14,602 bases of DNA from Streptosporangiaceae bacterium. Lineage in GTDB: Bacteria > Actinomycetota > Actinomycetes > Streptosporangiales > Streptosporangiaceae. Made by a program: the position numbers and the translations under genes. Below, piece by piece: positions 1-6,820 of the stretch (within the stretch, counting starts at the first letter, position 1; each line of letters begins with the position of its first letter). The stretch is from positions 1 to 14,602 of the forward strand of contig JASIGD010000095.1 of NCBI GenBank assembly GCA_030045295.1, in the 5' to 3' direction. Under the pieces are notes generated by a model. It searched no databases. It was not told the DNA's origin and saw only the letters and a list, made by a program, of their open reading frames with translations.

Positions 1-890
1 GTGCCCGGCATCCCGGCGGCGCGCAGGTCCAGCGCCCGCTGCTCGACGTGCTGCCAGGACGCCAGCACCTCATCCGGCGGCAGCTCCCGGGCCACCATGC
101 CCGCGTTCCCGGAGTCTTCCCGGAACCGGCGCACGTGCGCGTCCTGCCGCGCCGACTCCTTGCGCCGCAGCGCCGACCCCGGGTCCAGCTGCAGCACCAG
201 CCGGTGCGCCGCCGACCGCAGCCGCCCGAACGTCATCGACCCCGCCGCCGCGGCCAGCTGCTCATCAGCCCGCGCCGCCCCCTCGGCGGACAAGATCCGG
301 GTCTCGTCCTCGATGATCCGCGCGTGCACCGGGCGGATCCGGCCGGCGGCCAGCGCGGCGAACGTCCGCGGCAGCCGGGCCGCGACCGCGCAGGCGTACC
401 CGACCTGCTCCGCCGCGGACAGCACGGTCAGGTTCAGCTCGGCGGCCACCTCATCGGCGGCGAAGTCGCTGACCCCGCACCGGCCGGCATCCCCGGGTCC
501 TTGCCCGGGCGGGCGGCGGCGGGCCAGCTCGCCCAGCGCGGCCAGCAGCGTCCACGCGGCCCGCGATTCCAGCCGCCGGGCCGCGGAGATGACCCCGATC
601 AGCTGGTCATCGGCCAGCCCGGCCAGCCCGGCGCCGTCTTCGCCGAGGACGGCGTGCACCACCTCGGCCAGCAGCGGCCCGGGCGCCATCGTGTCGGCCC
701 GGCCCTCTTGCGCGAACCCCTCCAGCGACAGCTCCCCCGCCGGCAAGCAGATAAACAGGCCCTGCTCCGGACCCGACCCGGCATCGCCCGGCCCGGCACC
801 GGCCGGCCCGGTCTCGCCGCCCGGCAGCGGCCCGGAGCCGTCGGGCTCGTCGCCGTCAGGCCCGCGATCGGGGAACGAGTCCTGGACCAT
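1..890 (-). CDS. DUF222 domain protein (HNH endonuclease-type family), C-terminal part outside window
   Basis: The minus frame is open from an ATG at 890 to the left edge (about 296 codons) with G/C-rich third positions throughout. An acidic, Gly/Pro-rich N-terminus is followed by the DUF222 core: a LAGLADDQLIGVISAARRLES stretch, then ARRLPRTFAALAAGRIRPVHARII, and near the edge DEVLASWQHVEQRALDLRA. Family members are actinobacterial, often multicopy, and usually end in an HNH nuclease domain, which would lie beyond the edge and is not seen here; their function is not established. Upstream is a weak GGGGG about 4 nt before ATG 890. An in-frame ATG at 941 would add 17 residues and cannot be excluded. 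Family assignment is confident; exact start is moderate. Confidence 0.85.
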   Translation of the reverse strand, partial: MVQDSFPDRGPDGDEPDGSGPLPGGETGPAGAGPGDAGSGPEQGLFICLPAGELSLEGFAQEGRADTMAPGPLLAEVVHAVLGEDGAGLAGLADDQLIGVISAARRLESRAAWTLLAALGELARRRPPGQGPGDAGRCGVSDFAADEVAAELNLTVLSAAEQVGYACAVAARLPRTFAALAAGRIRPVHARIIEDETRILSAEGAARADEQLAAAAGSMTFGRLRSAAHRLVLQLDPGSALRRKESARQDAHVRRFREDSGNAGMVARELPPDEVLASWQHVEQRALDLRAAGMPG

Positions 891-1080
891 GAAACCCCCG
901 CCCGTTGAGGATGGAACCTGGAAGGTACCGATAGGGAACATCTTATCGCATTCATGTGACAAAATGCCGGACTTTAACGAAAATAGATTCAATATCTTTT
1001 ATCACCGCCGGAATGTCACTCGACTTTCGTAATCCCTGGGTTGGCCTGGCAGCGCTGCGCTGCTGCTGTAGGCCGTCAGG
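891..1080. other. Divergent intergenic region, AT-rich centre
   Basis: This gap lies between the divergent DUF222 gene and the ABC operon. Roughly 935-1015 is distinctly AT-richer than its surroundings, as expected of promoter DNA. A minus-strand TAAGAT (complement of 940-945) could be a -10 box for the DUF222 gene, but no convincing -35 lies at the right distance. A 10-bp perfect palindrome, GCAGCGCTGC, is at 1049-1058. No credible small gene is seen. Confidence 0.4.
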
Positions 1081-1114
1081 TTGACAGCCGGGATACCGGC
1101 TGTATCTTTGTCTT
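1081..1114 (+). promoter_or_regulatory. Leaderless promoter of the GntR-ABC operon
   Basis: A perfect -35 hexamer TTGACA (1081-1086) is followed after 16 bp by the -10 TATCTT (1103-1108). Only six bases separate the -10 from the ATG at 1115, so transcription would begin at or next to the A of the start codon. No Shine-Dalgarno precedes that ATG, which agrees with a leaderless mRNA, a common arrangement in actinobacteria. Confidence 0.7.
1084..1103. promoter_or_regulatory. Palindromic operator candidate between -35 and -10
   Basis: Perfect inverted repeat: ACAGCCGG (1084-1091), spacer GATA, CCGGCTGT (1096-1103). It fills the spacer of the promoter and overlaps the last bases of the -35 and the first base of the -10. 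It lies upstream of the predicted transcription start, so it acts as DNA rather than as an RNA hairpin. Its position suits a repressor that blocks RNA polymerase; the obvious candidate is the GntR protein encoded immediately downstream. The binding partner is inferred. Confidence 0.6.
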
Positions 1115-1903
1115 ATGGATATAGATAAAGGGTACGGCGCGCCGGACGGCGGGGTTGGTACTTCGGCTCCGGGCGGCTGGGCCGGTGCTTCACCTCCGGG
1201 CGGCATGTATTCCGATCAGCACCTGCGCGTCTCCGACGCCGAACGCGAAGCGGTCGCCGACCGGCTGGCGGAGCACTTCGCCGCTGGCCGCCTCGACCAA
1301 GCCGAGTTCGACGACCGGGTCGGGCGGGCCATGAGCGCCAAGACCCGGGCCGACCTGAGCGGGCTGTTTGCCGACCTGTCGGAAACAGGGGCTCCGGCAG
1401 TCCCGGAACTTCCGCCGGATGCCGGCGGCACGCCGGGGGGCGGGCCGGGCGGGCCGGGATCACCGATCGAGTTCCGGCTGGATGCCGCCTCGGGGGTGCC
1501 GACCTACCTGCAGCTGGTGCAGCAAGTGGAGCACGCGCTGCGGCTGGGCTACCTCAAGCCCGGCGACCAGCTTCCGAAGGTCAGGGACGTGGTCGCCTCG
1601 CTGGCGATCAACCCGAACACGGTGCTGAAGGCGTACAAGGAGCTGGAGGTCAAGGGCCTGGCGGCCGGGCGGCCCGGGCAGGGCACGTTCGTCCAGGCCA
1701 CGCTCAGCCAGGTCGGGCTCCCGGAACTCGCCGGGCTGCACAAGTCCCTGCTCGGCTGGCTGACCACCGCCGACGCGGCGGGCCTGGACGAGGACGGCAT
1801 CGTGGCGCTGTTCAGCAGCGCGCTGCGGGATTTCTATAAGCGCCGCGGCGAAACAGGGGGGCGCCGCGGCGGGACGAACGGGGGAACGGAGGGCGTCGCA
1901 TGA
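1115..1903 (+). CDS. DUF1707-GntR (YtrA-type) fusion transcriptional regulator
   Basis: 262 aa. A Gly/Pro-rich leader (1-36) is followed by a DUF1707 domain (about 37-89: LRVSDAEREAVADRLAEHF, then GRLDQAEFDDRVGRA), a Gly/Pro linker (90-117) and a GntR winged helix (118-193: GVPTYLQLVQQVEHAL, LKPGDQLPKVRDV, NPNTVLKAYKELE, GQGTFV). A short helical tail (194-245) is typical of the YtrA subfamily, in place of the large ligand domain of other GntR groups. YtrA regulators usually repress their own ABC-transporter operon, which fits the genes downstream. Chosen start is ATG 1115, supported by the leaderless promoter; ATG 1205 (just before DUF1707) is the alternative. The stop overlaps the next start (ATGA). 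The GntR part alone would be an ordinary YtrA protein; the N-terminal DUF1707 fusion is the unusual part. Confidence 0.9.
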   Translation: MDIDKGYGAPDGGVGTSAPGGWAGASPPGGMYSDQHLRVSDAEREAVADRLAEHFAAGRLDQAEFDDRVGRAMSAKTRADLSGLFADLSETGAPAVPELPPDAGGTPGGGPGGPGSPIEFRLDAASGVPTYLQLVQQVEHALRLGYLKPGDQLPKVRDVVASLAINPNTVLKAYKELEVKGLAAGRPGQGTFVQATLSQVGLPELAGLHKSLLGWLTTADAAGLDEDGIVALFSSALRDFYKRRGETGGRRGGTNGGTEGVA

Positions 1904-2862
1904 ACGAGGTCCAGAGCATGAGCGGGGCACAGAGCGTGAACGTCATCGAGACCAGCGGCTTGAGCAAGCGGTACGGCAGCACGTGGGCGCTGCGCGAGTG
2001 CACGCTGGCGATCCCCGGCGGGCACGTGGCGGCGCTGGTCGGCCCGAACGGCGCGGGTAAGACTACGCTGCTGAACCTGGCGGCCGGCCTGGCCGCGCCG
2101 TCCGCGGGCGCTATCAGCGTGCTCGGCGGCCGGCCCGCCGGTTCGATGGCGGCGCTGGACGGCATCGCGTTCGTCGCGCAGGACACGCCGCTGTACAAGA
2201 GCCTGTCTGCCGCGGACATGCTGCACCTGACCCGGAACCTGAACCGGACCTTCGACCGGGGCTACGCCGAGGCCCGGCTGGCCGATCTCGGCATCCCGCT
2301 GAACCGGAGGACCGGGAAGCTGTCCGGCGGGCAGCAGGCCCAGCTCGCGCTGACCCTGGCTCTGGCCCGCCGGCCGCGGCTGCTGGTGCTGGACGAGCCG
2401 GTGGCGATGCTGGACCCGGTGGCCCGGCACGACTTCATGGCCTTGGTGATGACGGCGATGGCCGCGGACGGCGTGTCCGTCGTGCTGTCGTCGCACGTGC
2501 TGGCCGAGCTGGAGCGCGTCGCAGACTACCTGATCCTGCTGTCGCGGGGCCGGGTGCAGGTGGCCGGCGAGGTGGACGACCTGCTCGCCTCGCACCGCGT
2601 CCTGACCGGCCCGGCCGCTGAGGTAGATAGGTGTGCCGGACTGCCGGTGGTGCATGTCAGCCGCGGTAGGGCGCAGGCCCACCTGCTGGTCCGGGCGACG
2701 GCGGATGATCCGGTCCCGCGGGGCTGGGAGGCGCACCCGGTCGGCCTTGAAGAACTGGCCCTGGCCTACCTGCGCGAGCCCGGCGCCGCGGCGCTGCCTG
2801 GCCCGGCCCGCGGCCGGGCTCTACCGCTTGAAACCGGCGAACCGTCGGAGGTGATGAGATGA
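1900..2862 (+). CDS. ABC transporter ATP-binding protein (YtrB/CcmA-like)
   Basis: 320 aa cytoplasmic ATPase that would power the permease encoded next. All nucleotide-binding motifs are intact: Walker A GPNGAGKTT (48-56), Q-loop Gln94 in FVAQDTPLY, signature LSGGQ (141-145), Walker B LLVLDEP (161-167) and H-loop His199 in SSHVLAEL. A C-terminal extension of about 90 residues after the core is typical of ABC-2 export ATPases. ATG 1900 overlaps the regulator stop and follows GGAGGG at 1888-1893; an in-frame ATG at 1918 is less well placed. Regulator, ATPase and permease in this order match the GntR-ABC modules (YtrA type) of Gram-positive bacteria. Substrate unknown; in related systems lipid II-binding antibiotics or other envelope stress can be the inducer. 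Confidence 0.93.
   Translation: MNEVQSMSGAQSVNVIETSGLSKRYGSTWALRECTLAIPGGHVAALVGPNGAGKTTLLNLAAGLAAPSAGAISVLGGRPAGSMAALDGIAFVAQDTPLYKSLSAADMLHLTRNLNRTFDRGYAEARLADLGIPLNRRTGKLSGGQQAQLALTLALARRPRLLVLDEPVAMLDPVARHDFMALVMTAMAADGVSVVLSSHVLAELERVADYLILLSRGRVQVAGEVDDLLASHRVLTGPAAEVDRCAGLPVVHVSRGRAQAHLLVRATADDPVPRGWEAHPVGLEELALAYLREPGAAALPGPARGRALPLETGEPSEVMR
2847..2854 (+). promoter_or_regulatory. Strong Shine-Dalgarno for the ABC permease
   Basis: GGAGGTGA lies inside the end of the ATPase gene, four bases before the permease ATG at 2859. It fixes that start and, with the ATGA overlap, indicates coupled translation of ATPase and permease. Confidence 0.75.
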
Positions 2863-3893
2863 CCGCGCTGACCGTGCCCGCCCGCCCCGGGCAGGACGCA
2901 AGCCTGCGGCCGGTGCCGTGGCAGCAGATGGGCTGGGTCACCTGGCGGCAGCACCGCTTCGTGCTGACCGGGGTGGCCGCGCTGCTCGGCGCGCTGGCGG
3001 TGTACCTGTGGATCACCGGACTGCAGATGCACCACGCCTACGCCGCCGCGGCCGCCTGCCGCCCGGCAAGCTCATTTGCCTGCGGGAACATGATCGACGA
3101 CTTCAATAGCGCCTACTGGCCGACGGCGCAGATAATCGCGGCGCTGCTGCAGGTGGTGCCCGCGCTGATCGGGGCGTTCGTCGGCGCTCCGGTGCTGGCC
3201 CGGGAACTGGAGACCGGCACCTTCAGGTTCGCCTGGACTCAGGGCTTCGGGCGTACCCGCTGGACCGTCGCGAAGCTGGTGCCGCTCGCGCTCGCGGTGA
3301 CAGCCGCCACCGGGGCGTTCAGCGTCCTGTTCTCCTGGTACTACCAGCCGTTCTTCGCCGAGGGACAGCAGACCCCGTTCTTTCCCGACCTGTTCGACCT
3401 GCGCGGGATCGCGTTCGCGGCCTGGACGCTGGCCGCCTTCGCGATCGGCGCCCTGGCCGGAACGCTCATCCGCCGCGTCGTCCCCGCGATCGCCGCCACC
3501 CTGGTCGTCTACACCGGGCTCGCCCTCACAGCGGGGCAGTACCTGCGCCAGCACTACATGACGCCGCTGGTTACCGGCAAGCCGGACTTGCCCGGCTCCG
3601 CCTGGGTCATCAGCCAGTGGTGGACCAGGGGCGGCAAGCCGGTCAGTCAGGCCACGATCAACCAGGTCCTCCAGCAGTACCTCCCCGCGGCAAGGCAAGT
3701 TGCGCCGGGTCAGTTCGTGAAAACCATCAACCCGACGCAGTACCTCAACCAGCACGGCTACACCCTGTGGACCAGCTACCAGCCGATCAGCCGGTTCTGG
3801 GCGTTCCAGTGGATCGAGGGCGGCTGGCTGCTCGCGCTGTCGGTGCTGCTGCTCGCCGCGACCGTCTGGCTGGTCCATCGCCGCGCCGCCTGA
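2859..3893 (+). CDS. ABC-2 type transporter permease
   Basis: 344 aa integral membrane protein, the partner of the preceding ATPase. Six hydrophobic segments can be read at about 35-54, 90-113, 137-161, 184-204, 207-227 and 321-339. A long hydrophilic loop (228-320) before the last one should be extracytoplasmic. The sequence ARELETGTFRFAWTQGFGR (114-131) is typical of actinobacterial ABC-2 permeases that sit with YtrA-like regulators. There is a single permease gene, so it probably works as a homodimer with two ATPases. Start ATG 2859 overlaps the ATPase stop (ATGA) and has a near-perfect Shine-Dalgarno. Transport direction is probably export, from family resemblance; substrate is not deducible. 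Confidence 0.9.
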   Translation: MTALTVPARPGQDASLRPVPWQQMGWVTWRQHRFVLTGVAALLGALAVYLWITGLQMHHAYAAAAACRPASSFACGNMIDDFNSAYWPTAQIIAALLQVVPALIGAFVGAPVLARELETGTFRFAWTQGFGRTRWTVAKLVPLALAVTAATGAFSVLFSWYYQPFFAEGQQTPFFPDLFDLRGIAFAAWTLAAFAIGALAGTLIRRVVPAIAATLVVYTGLALTAGQYLRQHYMTPLVTGKPDLPGSAWVISQWWTRGGKPVSQATINQVLQQYLPAARQVAPGQFVKTINPTQYLNQHGYTLWTSYQPISRFWAFQWIEGGWLLALSVLLLAATVWLVHRRAA

Positions 3894-3895
3894 AG

Positions 3896-3924
3896 CACCG
3901 GCCAGGACCTGACCTTGACCGGTG
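3896..3924 (+). terminator. Weak hairpin after the ABC operon
   Basis: CACCGG (3896-3901) and CCGGTG (3919-3924) form a six-base perfect stem two bases after the permease stop, with a 17-nt loop that contains a minor AGG/CCT pairing. There is no T-run, so it is at best a weak or factor-assisted terminator. Confidence 0.25.
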
Positions 3925-3943
3925 AGTGAATCTGCGCAAGCTT
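3915..3943 (+). promoter_or_regulatory. Possible promoter of the SRPBCC-LLM pair
   Basis: TTGACC (3915-3920), 17 bp, then AAGCTT (3938-3943). The -35 is good and the -10 poor, with only the second A and last T of the consensus. Transcription from about 3950 would leave a leader of roughly 24 nt that includes the AGGAGG before GTG 3974, and would exclude the upstream GTG at 3926 as a start. Confidence 0.3.
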
Positions 3944-3957
3944 GGAGCTCACGGACG

Positions 3958-3963
3958 AGGAGG
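3958..3963 (+). promoter_or_regulatory. Shine-Dalgarno deciding the SRPBCC start
   Basis: AGGAGG ends ten bases before GTG 3974. The alternative GTG at 3926 has no comparable site, so this favours the shorter product. Confidence 0.6.
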
Positions 3964-3973
3964 CGGTTCGGGC

Positions 3974-4501
3974 GTGGAGTGGACGGGCGCGCGGTACGCG
4001 GACAAGCCGACGGTCGAGGTGCAGATCGTGATCGCCGCCCCGCCGGAGCGGGTGTGGGAGCTGGTCTCGGACATCGGTCTGATGCCGCGGACGAGTCCCG
4101 AGCTGCAGTCGGTGGAATGGCTGGACGGCCGCAGCGGACCGGGCCCCGGGGCTCGTTTCGAGGGCCGCAATAAGCACGAGGCGTTCGGGGAGTGGTCCAC
4201 GGTTTGCGTGGTCGTGGAGTACGAGCCCCCTCGCGTGTTCGCCTGGGCGGTCGGGGATCCGGAGTACCCCTCCGCGATCTGGCGGTTCAGCCTCGAACCG
4301 CAGCCCCGCGGTGGCACGCTGCTGCGACAGTGGGTGCAGATGGGCCCGGGTCGTTCGGGGCTCTCGTCCGCCATCGATCGCATGCCCGACAAGGAGCAGA
4401 AGATCGTCTTCGTGCGCCTGCGGGAATTCGAGGCCAACATGAACAGCACTCTCGCGGCGATCAAGCAGCTGGCCGAAGACACCGGACAGACGCCCGGGTA
4501 A
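3974..4501 (+). CDS. SRPBCC family protein (polyketide cyclase/dehydrase-like)
   Basis: 175 aa from GTG 3974. The sequence follows the START/Bet v1-like SRPBCC fold: an opening strand (PTVEVQIVIAAPPERVWELV), a middle AFGEWSTVCVVVEYEPPRVFAWAVGD region, then RFSLEPQPRGGTLLRQWVQMG, and a long C-terminal helix (KEQKIVFVRLREFEANMNSTLAAIK). The fold forms a hydrophobic pocket for lipids, polyketides or aromatic ligands; no catalytic residue can be assigned. GTG 3974 is preferred over the in-frame GTG 3926 because AGGAGG lies ten bases upstream and the protein then begins EWTGARYAD, as family members do. Its TAA overlaps the next ATG by one base (TAATG), so the two proteins are probably made together and may act on the same compound. 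Confidence 0.85.
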   Translation: MEWTGARYADKPTVEVQIVIAAPPERVWELVSDIGLMPRTSPELQSVEWLDGRSGPGPGARFEGRNKHEAFGEWSTVCVVVEYEPPRVFAWAVGDPEYPSAIWRFSLEPQPRGGTLLRQWVQMGPGRSGLSSAIDRMPDKEQKIVFVRLREFEANMNSTLAAIKQLAEDTGQTPG

Positions 4502-5583
4502 TGCGTACGTCGACCACGATCGAGGCGTCCGGGGGCAGCTGGCCGGAGACGGTCGAATTCATCCGCGAGGCGGAAAAGCTCGGGATGGATATCTGCTGGG
4601 TGGCCGAGGCATGGGGTTCGGAGGCCCCGTCCGCCCTGGGGTACCTGGCCGCGCGAACCGAGCGCATCCTGCTCGGCTCCGGGATCATCCAGCTCGGCAC
4701 GCGGACGCCGACGGCCATCGCGCAGGCGGCGATCACGTTGTCCAACATGTCCGACGGGCGTTTCCTGCTGGGGCTGGGGGCATCCGGGCCGCAGGTGATC
4801 GAGGGCCTGCACGGCGTGCCGTTCGCCCGGCCGCTGTCGCGCATGCGGGAGACGGTCGAGATCGTCCGGCTGGCCGCCACGGGCGAGAAGGTCTCGTTCG
4901 CCGGGCGGGAGTTCACGATTCCGCTGCCGGGCGGCGATGCGCGGCCGATGCGGCTGTCGACGCGCTCGGCTTACCCCATCCCGATCTACCTGGCCACCTT
5001 GTCACCGCGGATGCTCCGGCTGACCGGGGAGATCGCGGACGGCTGGCTGGGGACGAGCTTCGTACCGGAGGGAGCAGACCGGGCGTACTTCGACCACCTG
5101 GACGCCGGGCTGGCCGACGCCGGCCGTTCGCGGGCCGACCTCGACATCTGCCAGGGAGCCGAGGTGGCGTTCGCCGAGGACGAGCAGTCGCTGCGCGCCC
5201 TGGTGGCGGCCCGGAAGCCCGGACTGGCCTTCAGCTTGGGCGGGATGGGTTCGGCCAGCACGAACTTCTACAACGACGCCTACAGCCGCCAGGGCTGGGC
5301 GGAGACCGCCGCCGCCGTCCGGGAGCGCTGGCAGGCCGGCGACCGGGACGGCGCGGCCGGGCTGGTCACCGACGAGATGGTATTGGGCACCACGCTGATC
5401 GGGACCGAGGACATGGTGCGGGAGCGGCTGCGGGTCTGGCGCGACGCCGGGGTCGACACCGTCCGCCTGTACCCGGCCGGCGACACCCTCGGCGACCGGC
5501 TCGAGACCCTGGGCCGGGCCCTGGACCTGGTCCGCGCGATCGAGCCGACGCCGCGGCCTCCGGGTCAGCGCAGGCCGGCGTAG
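4501..5583 (+). CDS. LLM-class flavin-dependent oxidoreductase (probably F420-dependent)
   Basis: 360 aa, a bacterial luciferase-like TIM-barrel protein. Recognisable parts are EAEKLGMDICWVAEAWGSEA (24-43), ARTERILLGSGIIQLGTRTP (51-70), then SNMSDGRFLLGLGASGPQVI (81-100), the PLSRMRETVEIVR helix (111-123), YPIPIYLATLSPRMLRLTGE (158-177) and ADGWLG (179-184). Actinobacterial members of this type generally use coenzyme F420 for hydride transfer, but FMN use cannot be excluded from sequence; the substrate is unknown. Start ATG 4501 overlaps the SRPBCC stop. The open frame continues upstream of 4501, but that part is an out-of-frame shadow of the SRPBCC gene. The 3' end overlaps the convergent hydrolase gene by 19 bp. 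Confidence 0.9.
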   Translation: MRTSTTIEASGGSWPETVEFIREAEKLGMDICWVAEAWGSEAPSALGYLAARTERILLGSGIIQLGTRTPTAIAQAAITLSNMSDGRFLLGLGASGPQVIEGLHGVPFARPLSRMRETVEIVRLAATGEKVSFAGREFTIPLPGGDARPMRLSTRSAYPIPIYLATLSPRMLRLTGEIADGWLGTSFVPEGADRAYFDHLDAGLADAGRSRADLDICQGAEVAFAEDEQSLRALVAARKPGLAFSLGGMGSASTNFYNDAYSRQGWAETAAAVRERWQAGDRDGAAGLVTDEMVLGTTLIGTEDMVRERLRVWRDAGVDTVRLYPAGDTLGDRLETLGRALDLVRAIEPTPRPPGQRRPA

Positions 5584-6707
5584 AAGCCGCGGATGTCGTC
5601 GGCCAGGACCTGCGGTTCCTGGTGAGCCGCGTAGTGGCCGCCAGGCTCGGAGTGCACGGTCCACTGCACGATGTTCTTGTGGTCGCGTTCGGCAAAGCGC
5701 CGGACGCCGGAGAAGTCGCCCGCGAAGCCCGCGACCCCGAGCGGAACCACGGTCGGCTCGGACGCGCGGGGCGCCTTGGCGTTCTCGTAGTAGAAGCGGA
5801 TAGACGAGCCGCCGGTGTTCGTGAGCCAGTAGAGGGTGACGTTGCTCAAGATGAAGTCGTTGTCCAGGCTCCGCCCGCCCATCGCGTCGTCGTCCATGAG
5901 CTGGGCGTTCCAGCCGAGCAAGCCGACCGGGGAATCGGCCAGGGCGTGCGCGAGCGTCTGCGGCTGCTGGGAATGCAGCTGGTTGAACGAGAACTTGGTC
6001 TCCATGAACCACTGCAGCTTCTGCATGGCCGCCATGTCCTCGGCGGACATATCGGCGAATTCGGCCGGGTCGCCGGACGGGAAGGAGAAGACCTGCGTCA
6101 CGTGCACCCCGGTCACGCGCTCCGGGTCGAGCCGGCCGATCTCCGGGGAGAGCATCGAGCCGGCGTCGTTTCCGGCCGCGCCGTAGCGCTCATAACCCAG
6201 GCGGCGCATCAGCTCGGCCCACGCGGCGGCCGTGCGCTGGGTGCCCCAGCCGCGGTCGGTGAGCGGGGCCGAGAACGCGAATCCGGGCAGTGAGGGGATC
6301 ACCAGGTCGAAGGCGATAGCCGGGTCCCGGCCGTGGGCGCGGGGATCGGTCAGCGGGCCGATGACGTCCAGGTACTCCGCGACCGAGCCGGGCCAGCCGT
6401 GCGTCAGGATCAGCGGCAGGGCATCCGGTTCCGGCGACTTGACCTGCAGGAAGTGGATGAGTTGCCCGTCGATCTCGGTGATGAACTGCGGGTAGGAGTT
6501 GAGCCTGGCCTCGAACGACCGCCAGTCGTAGCCCTCACGCCAGTACTCCACCAGCGACTGCAGCCACGACAGGCTCACCCCGTAGCCCGGGCCGGAACCC
6601 GGGATTCCGCTGGTCCAGCGCACCCGGTCCAGGCGGGACCGGAGGTCATCCAGGCTCTCCTGGCTGGCGGTGACGCGGAAGGGACGGATCTCGTGGCTCG
6701 CGCTCAT
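5565..6707 (-). CDS. Epoxide hydrolase-like alpha/beta hydrolase (EHN domain)
   Basis: 380 aa, usual length for the family, no signal peptide. The EHN domain (about 5-115) begins IRPFRVTASQESLDDLRSRL; the alpha/beta-hydrolase core follows. Visible catalytic elements are oxyanion motif HGWPGS (103-108), nucleophile Asp181 in GNDAGS, proposed acid Asp331 in FAGDFSG, His358 in GGHYAAHQEP, and candidate epoxide-polarising tyrosines at 306-307. These support hydrolysis of an epoxide to a diol through a covalent Asp ester. In many epoxide hydrolases Trp follows the nucleophile; here it is Ala. Start ATG 6707; only GGGGG nine bases upstream resembles a ribosome site. It follows the AraC-type gene on the same strand after 113 bp. 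Substrate unknown. Confidence 0.9.
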   Translation of the reverse strand: MSASHEIRPFRVTASQESLDDLRSRLDRVRWTSGIPGSGPGYGVSLSWLQSLVEYWREGYDWRSFEARLNSYPQFITEIDGQLIHFLQVKSPEPDALPLILTHGWPGSVAEYLDVIGPLTDPRAHGRDPAIAFDLVIPSLPGFAFSAPLTDRGWGTQRTAAAWAELMRRLGYERYGAAGNDAGSMLSPEIGRLDPERVTGVHVTQVFSFPSGDPAEFADMSAEDMAAMQKLQWFMETKFSFNQLHSQQPQTLAHALADSPVGLLGWNAQLMDDDAMGGRSLDNDFILSNVTLYWLTNTGGSSIRFYYENAKAPRASEPTVVPLGVAGFAGDFSGVRRFAERDHKNIVQWTVHSEPGGHYAAHQEPQVLADDIRGFYAGLR

Positions 6708-6798
6708 GACGGAAACCCCCGTTTTCGGTGCGACGCGCTCGTCGGGCAGGATGGGCAGTCCCGATCATTCCGTTCGGGTTCACTGGGCAACAGCGCCG

Positions 6799-6820
6799 AT
6801 TCCGCCATTTTGCGGCGAAT
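6799..6820 (-). terminator. Hairpin directly after the AraC-type gene
   Basis: On the minus-strand RNA, AUUCGCC pairs with GGCGGAAU with one bulged G around a seven-base AU-rich loop. It lies immediately 3' of the regulator stop codon. No U-run follows. It could reduce read-through into the hydrolase gene, or have no role. Confidence 0.25.

Noticed and set aside
1..1032. Long plus-strand open frames (starting at 1 and at 48).
   Set aside because: Low-complexity Ser/Ala/Arg/Pro or Arg/Gly/Pro translations typical of GC-rich shadow frames, opposite a recognisable DUF222 gene.
4192..4500. N-terminal extension of the oxidoreductase from a GTG/ATG upstream of 4501.
   Set aside because: The extra residues are an Arg/Gly-rich out-of-frame reading of the SRPBCC gene; the conserved protein begins at ATG 4501.
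4611..6293. 560-codon plus-strand open frame spanning the oxidoreductase and hydrolase genes.
   Set aside because: Arg/Gly/Ala-rich translation without any domain; it crosses two well-supported genes on opposite strands.
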